From an uncultured Bacteroidales bacterium (GTDB lineage: Bacteria; Bacteroidota; Bacteroidia; Bacteroidales; WCHB1-69), in NCBI GenBank assembly GCA_937892025.1, contig CALAVA010000161.1, positions 1 through 7,073 on the forward strand: a stretch of DNA of 7,073 nt. Reading direction: 5' to 3'. The translations under genes and the position numbers were made by a program. This document shows, in pieces, positions 4,421-7,073 of this stretch. Each line of letters begins with the position of its first letter. Position 1 is the stretch's first letter. The notes beneath the pieces are model-generated. The model saw only the letters and a list, made by a program, of their open reading frames with translations, searched no databases and had not been told where the DNA came from.

Positions 4421-6856
4421 TAAAGAAGTTTGAACGAGTTCATCGTCTTTGCCATTTTCTACAACATATTCATAAGCAGGCAAAGCCTGAACAAAATCAT
4501 TTCTTCTCATAGCACATTCTCCCTTGTAAAAATGAGCCTTTTCGCTAAAAACGCCATCGGGAAACTTTTCAAGATATTGTGAAAATCCTTTTTCTGCTTC
4601 TATATAGTTTTTATTAAAATATTTTTCAGAGGCAACATTATAGGTAATTGAATCTTGATAAGAAACGGTTATTTTTTCGGATGATACTTGTTTTACATAA
4701 GTGAAAAAATCATCTACATTCCCTGCGGCAATATATATATTTTCTATACTTTTGAGTGCTGTAGAAGCCTCTTTTGTGTTGGGATATTTTTCTACAAGTG
4801 TTTTATATATGGCGAGGGCTTTATCATCTTGTTCTGTATTATAATAAATAGACCCCATTTTCAAATAAGCCTCTCTTACCAAAGGGTGTTGTGGGTGTTC
4901 TTTAACAAAAGTAGCATAAGCATTTAAGGCCTCTGTGTTGTTGTTGGTGGCAAGATATGTGTTAGCAATTTCATATTCAGCATCGCCCACATAAGAAGAT
5001 TGTGGATATTGCTTTGTCAATAGGTTCATGGTTTGAGTCTTTTCGTTGTATTGTCGCAAACCACCTTCCGATTGGGCTCTTTGAAACAAAGCATAATCAA
5101 TATCATATACATTCAAATCAATGGTTTTGTTATAGTAAGTTTTGGCTTGTTCCAAATTTGACAACATAAAATAACAATCTCCCATACGGTTGTAAGCATC
5201 GGCAAGTATTTTTTTGTCTGCAATAAGTTGTTGTACGTTTTCAAATTTACTGAATTTAGACAAAGCCAATTTATAATTTTTAAGTTTAAAATCGGCATAT
5301 CCGGCATTGTAAAAACTCATAGGATATTCTTCCACTTCTTTTGCTGCAGAAAGATTATGAAACAAATCATAAGTTTGAGAAGATTTCTTATAATCTTTGC
5401 TTCGATAGGCAATTTCAGCCGTCCAAAATAAAGATTGTGCATAAATTTGTTCATCATAATTATTAGCCAAGGCTATTTCTAAATATTTTTTGGATTCAGA
5501 AAAATTATTATTGTTAAAAAACTCCAAACCTCTAAAATAAGCAACACGCTGATAGGCTTGCAGCAATATTGTGCTTTTGTTGTTTATTTTTTCTAAAGAA
5601 GCCAATGCTGCCTTATAATTTTTGGTTGTTAAGTAAATGGTTGATAAAAACTGCTCTGCTTCGTTTTTTCGGTTGGAATTGGGATAATCGTTCAAATATT
5701 TTTCAAAGGCACTGATGGCACTTACAAAAGGATTGGAAGCCAATTCATATTGTAATTTTGCATAATTGTAGAGGGCTTCTTCGGCAATAAGTTTGTTGTT
5801 TCCACATTCATGTGCTGATAAAAACGACCGTGAGGCAAATTCTTTTTGCCCTGTTTGTAAATAACAATCCGCCAAAGTAAAATAGGCATATTGGTTCAAA
5901 CTATCATTCTGCCGAATAGAACGTGTCAATTGTTCTATGGCTTTGTCATACAAATGAGTCTGATAATAGCAGAAACCTAACATATAATAGATTTCATCAT
6001 TTAGAGAAGTTGGATTTTTTTGAACATAATTCTCAAAATAAGGCAAAGCGGCTCCAAAATCATTTAATTGATAATAAGATTGTGCAATTATTCCGTTTAT
6101 TTCAGGCAAGCGTTTTGCACTACTCTTAGAAATAAGTTCTTCCCTTTGAGCAACAATATCTTTATATCTACCTATGGCAAAATAAATATGGGCGATATAA
6201 TAGGGAACAATGGCAGAGTATGTCTCTGCGGTTTTGAGTTTTTCAAAACCTACAAGGGCGGCATTATAACTATGTTCTGTATAAAGAATATGAGAATAAT
6301 AGAATGTGGCCTTGTTTTGATAAATGCTCTCTTTTTGTAGAACCTCTGCCAATAAAGGTTTCGTCTCTTCATATTGTTTTTCAGCAAAATAACAATATCC
6401 GAGTTTAAATTTATAGGCAATTTGCTCTTCTTCTGTCAAAATACGCTCATCTACCTTTTGAAACTCATTCAATGCTTTTTTGTATTGTTTGGACATAAAA
6501 AAATATTCTCCCAAATGAAACCATAGTCGCTTGATATTCATATATTGCGGATATTCTGAAGCAAAAAAATACGCTAACTGTTCCGCATCTCCATGATAAA
6601 GAATGGCTGCACAAAGTGCTTGATAGAACAAAGCCTCTTGTTTTTGAGCAGATTCTTTTTCATCAATTTGGTCATAAACAGTTTTAAACAATCTTTTTGA
6701 AGATTCGTATTGTTCCATTTGAAACATTTCTTTCGCCCGTAAAAATTCATGTCCCGGATTATGATATTTTTGGGTTTGTTGGGCTGTTACAACCATAAAA
6801 TTTAACGACAAAATGCTAATTGTCAAAAATTTACACTGTTTCACAAAATTTATCAT
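4298..6856 (-). CDS. Secreted multi-TPR protein, N-terminal part of a split gene
   Basis: The 852-codon frame begins with a signal peptide (about 1-25, cut near VVTA-QQ) and is then filled with tetratricopeptide repeats of the type G-Y-C-Y-x-x-x-x-Y-x-x-A, for example LGYCYFAEKQYEET, GFCYYQTHLYDKAIEQL and MGDCYFMLSNLEQAKTYY. Such superhelices bind other proteins; here it would act in the periplasm. Close to the end, after YEYVVENGKDDELVQTSLYK (about residue 813), the TPR pattern stops and a hydrophobic tail of about 35 residues follows. That tail is the antisense of the inverted segment. Relatives are about 1,000 residues long, and adding the inverted segment (about 62 codons) and the 3' piece gives about 1,040. 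It is the first gene of the minus-strand operon with the barrel and batE. It may be a pseudogene, or a truncated protein may still be made. Confidence 0.75.
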   Translation of the reverse strand: MINFVKQCKFLTISILSLNFMVVTAQQTQKYHNPGHEFLRAKEMFQMEQYESSKRLFKTVYDQIDEKESAQKQEALFYQALCAAILYHGDAEQLAYFFASEYPQYMNIKRLWFHLGEYFFMSKQYKKALNEFQKVDERILTEEEQIAYKFKLGYCYFAEKQYEETKPLLAEVLQKESIYQNKATFYYSHILYTEHSYNAALVGFEKLKTAETYSAIVPYYIAHIYFAIGRYKDIVAQREELISKSSAKRLPEINGIIAQSYYQLNDFGAALPYFENYVQKNPTSLNDEIYYMLGFCYYQTHLYDKAIEQLTRSIRQNDSLNQYAYFTLADCYLQTGQKEFASRSFLSAHECGNNKLIAEEALYNYAKLQYELASNPFVSAISAFEKYLNDYPNSNRKNEAEQFLSTIYLTTKNYKAALASLEKINNKSTILLQAYQRVAYFRGLEFFNNNNFSESKKYLEIALANNYDEQIYAQSLFWTAEIAYRSKDYKKSSQTYDLFHNLSAAKEVEEYPMSFYNAGYADFKLKNYKLALSKFSKFENVQQLIADKKILADAYNRMGDCYFMLSNLEQAKTYYNKTIDLNVYDIDYALFQRAQSEGGLRQYNEKTQTMNLLTKQYPQSSYVGDAEYEIANTYLATNNNTEALNAYATFVKEHPQHPLVREAYLKMGSIYYNTEQDDKALAIYKTLVEKYPNTKEASTALKSIENIYIAAGNVDDFFTYVKQVSSEKITVSYQDSITYNVASEKYFNKNYIEAEKGFSQYLEKFPDGVFSEKAHFYKGECAMRRNDFVQALPAYEYVVENGKDDELVQTSLYKAAFKKLSILLLFCEKVSNAFSYSLFLMISSYIFALFIF

Positions 6857-7073
6857 TCCTATTTAAAAATAAATTCATAAAATTCCTACAAAAATAAAAA
6901 ACAAGTCTATCTTTTAATGAAAAAAAAATAATATTTTTCAACATTATATTTTTAATAAATAAGGTAATTGCCTCTAAAATAAAAAACATATATTTTGTTA
7001 CGTCAAAACACATCTATTGACAAAATTCAATAATTTTTTTCAATTTTAACCCGTTGGCGGAATTAGACCAGCG
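6857..7073 (-). promoter_or_regulatory. AT-rich upstream region of the TPR operon
   Basis: These 217 bases precede the first gene of the minus-strand operon and are very AT-rich, so they probably hold its promoter and leader. No clean Bacteroidetes promoter (TTG, about 20 bases, TAnnTTTG) could be placed; TAGACTTG on the minus strand is one base off, but no TTG lies at the right distance. The last 25 bases are more GC-rich. On the minus strand they read A-G-L-I-P-P-T-G-stop in one frame and R-W-S-N-S-A-N-G in another (stop at 7014-7016). Either may be the tail of a further upstream gene, too short to identify. Confidence 0.3.

Noticed and set aside
4305..4433. A separate small plus-strand gene (42 codons)
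   Set aside because: Its sequence is TPR-like and its right end continues in frame into the minus-strand TPR fragment once flipped, so it is better seen as an inverted piece of the TPR gene than as an independent gene.
6831..7013. Minus-strand 60-codon frame upstream of the TPR gene
   Set aside because: It overlaps the start and signal peptide of the TPR gene and lies in AT-rich upstream DNA; its composition is that of random AT-rich sequence.

Overview
The window looks like a piece of an AT-rich Bacteroidetes (probably Bacteroidales) chromosome carrying part of a diversity-generating retroelement (DGR). Three points support this. There are no Shine-Dalgarno motifs and the gene starts are A-rich. 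A minus-strand set of genes is typical of the phylum: a giant periplasmic TPR protein, an outer-membrane beta-barrel and a BatE-like protein. The DGR accessory protein is of the MutS-like (MSL) type. No genus can be named from the sequence alone.

Left part (1-1081, plus strand, clearly more GC-rich than the rest): the right half of a DGR cassette. Bases 1-15 read as the last codons and stop of an upstream gene, probably the variable target protein. An MSL-type accessory gene follows (92-625), then a structured spacer with a nested hairpin (677-724), then a template repeat (TR, about 778-970) and a strong intrinsic terminator (1047-1081). The TR core (800-943) contains 18 AAC and 2 AAT codons out of 48 and is bounded by adenine-free stretches on both sides, the expected pattern for adenine-directed mutagenesis. 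The reverse transcriptase that usually follows the TR is absent: the terminator and a convergent chromosomal operon come next. The RT must therefore lie outside the window (upstream, or acting in trans), or the cassette has lost it.

Right part (1168-6856, minus strand, very AT-rich): a likely operon running 6856 to 1168. It encodes a secreted multi-TPR protein, a C-terminal TPR piece, an outer-membrane beta-barrel of the kind usually found next to that TPR protein, and a BatE-like TPR/two-TM/SH3 protein. The TPR gene appears to be one gene of about 1,040 codons that has been split. A segment of about 185 bp (about 4236-4420) lies in reverse orientation, and its plus strand encodes TPR-like sequence. 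Flipping it back joins its right end in frame to the downstream fragment.

The two parts converge on the terminator at 1047-1081, which may serve both strands. Bases 6857-7073 hold the AT-rich upstream region of the TPR operon and possibly the last few codons of another gene.
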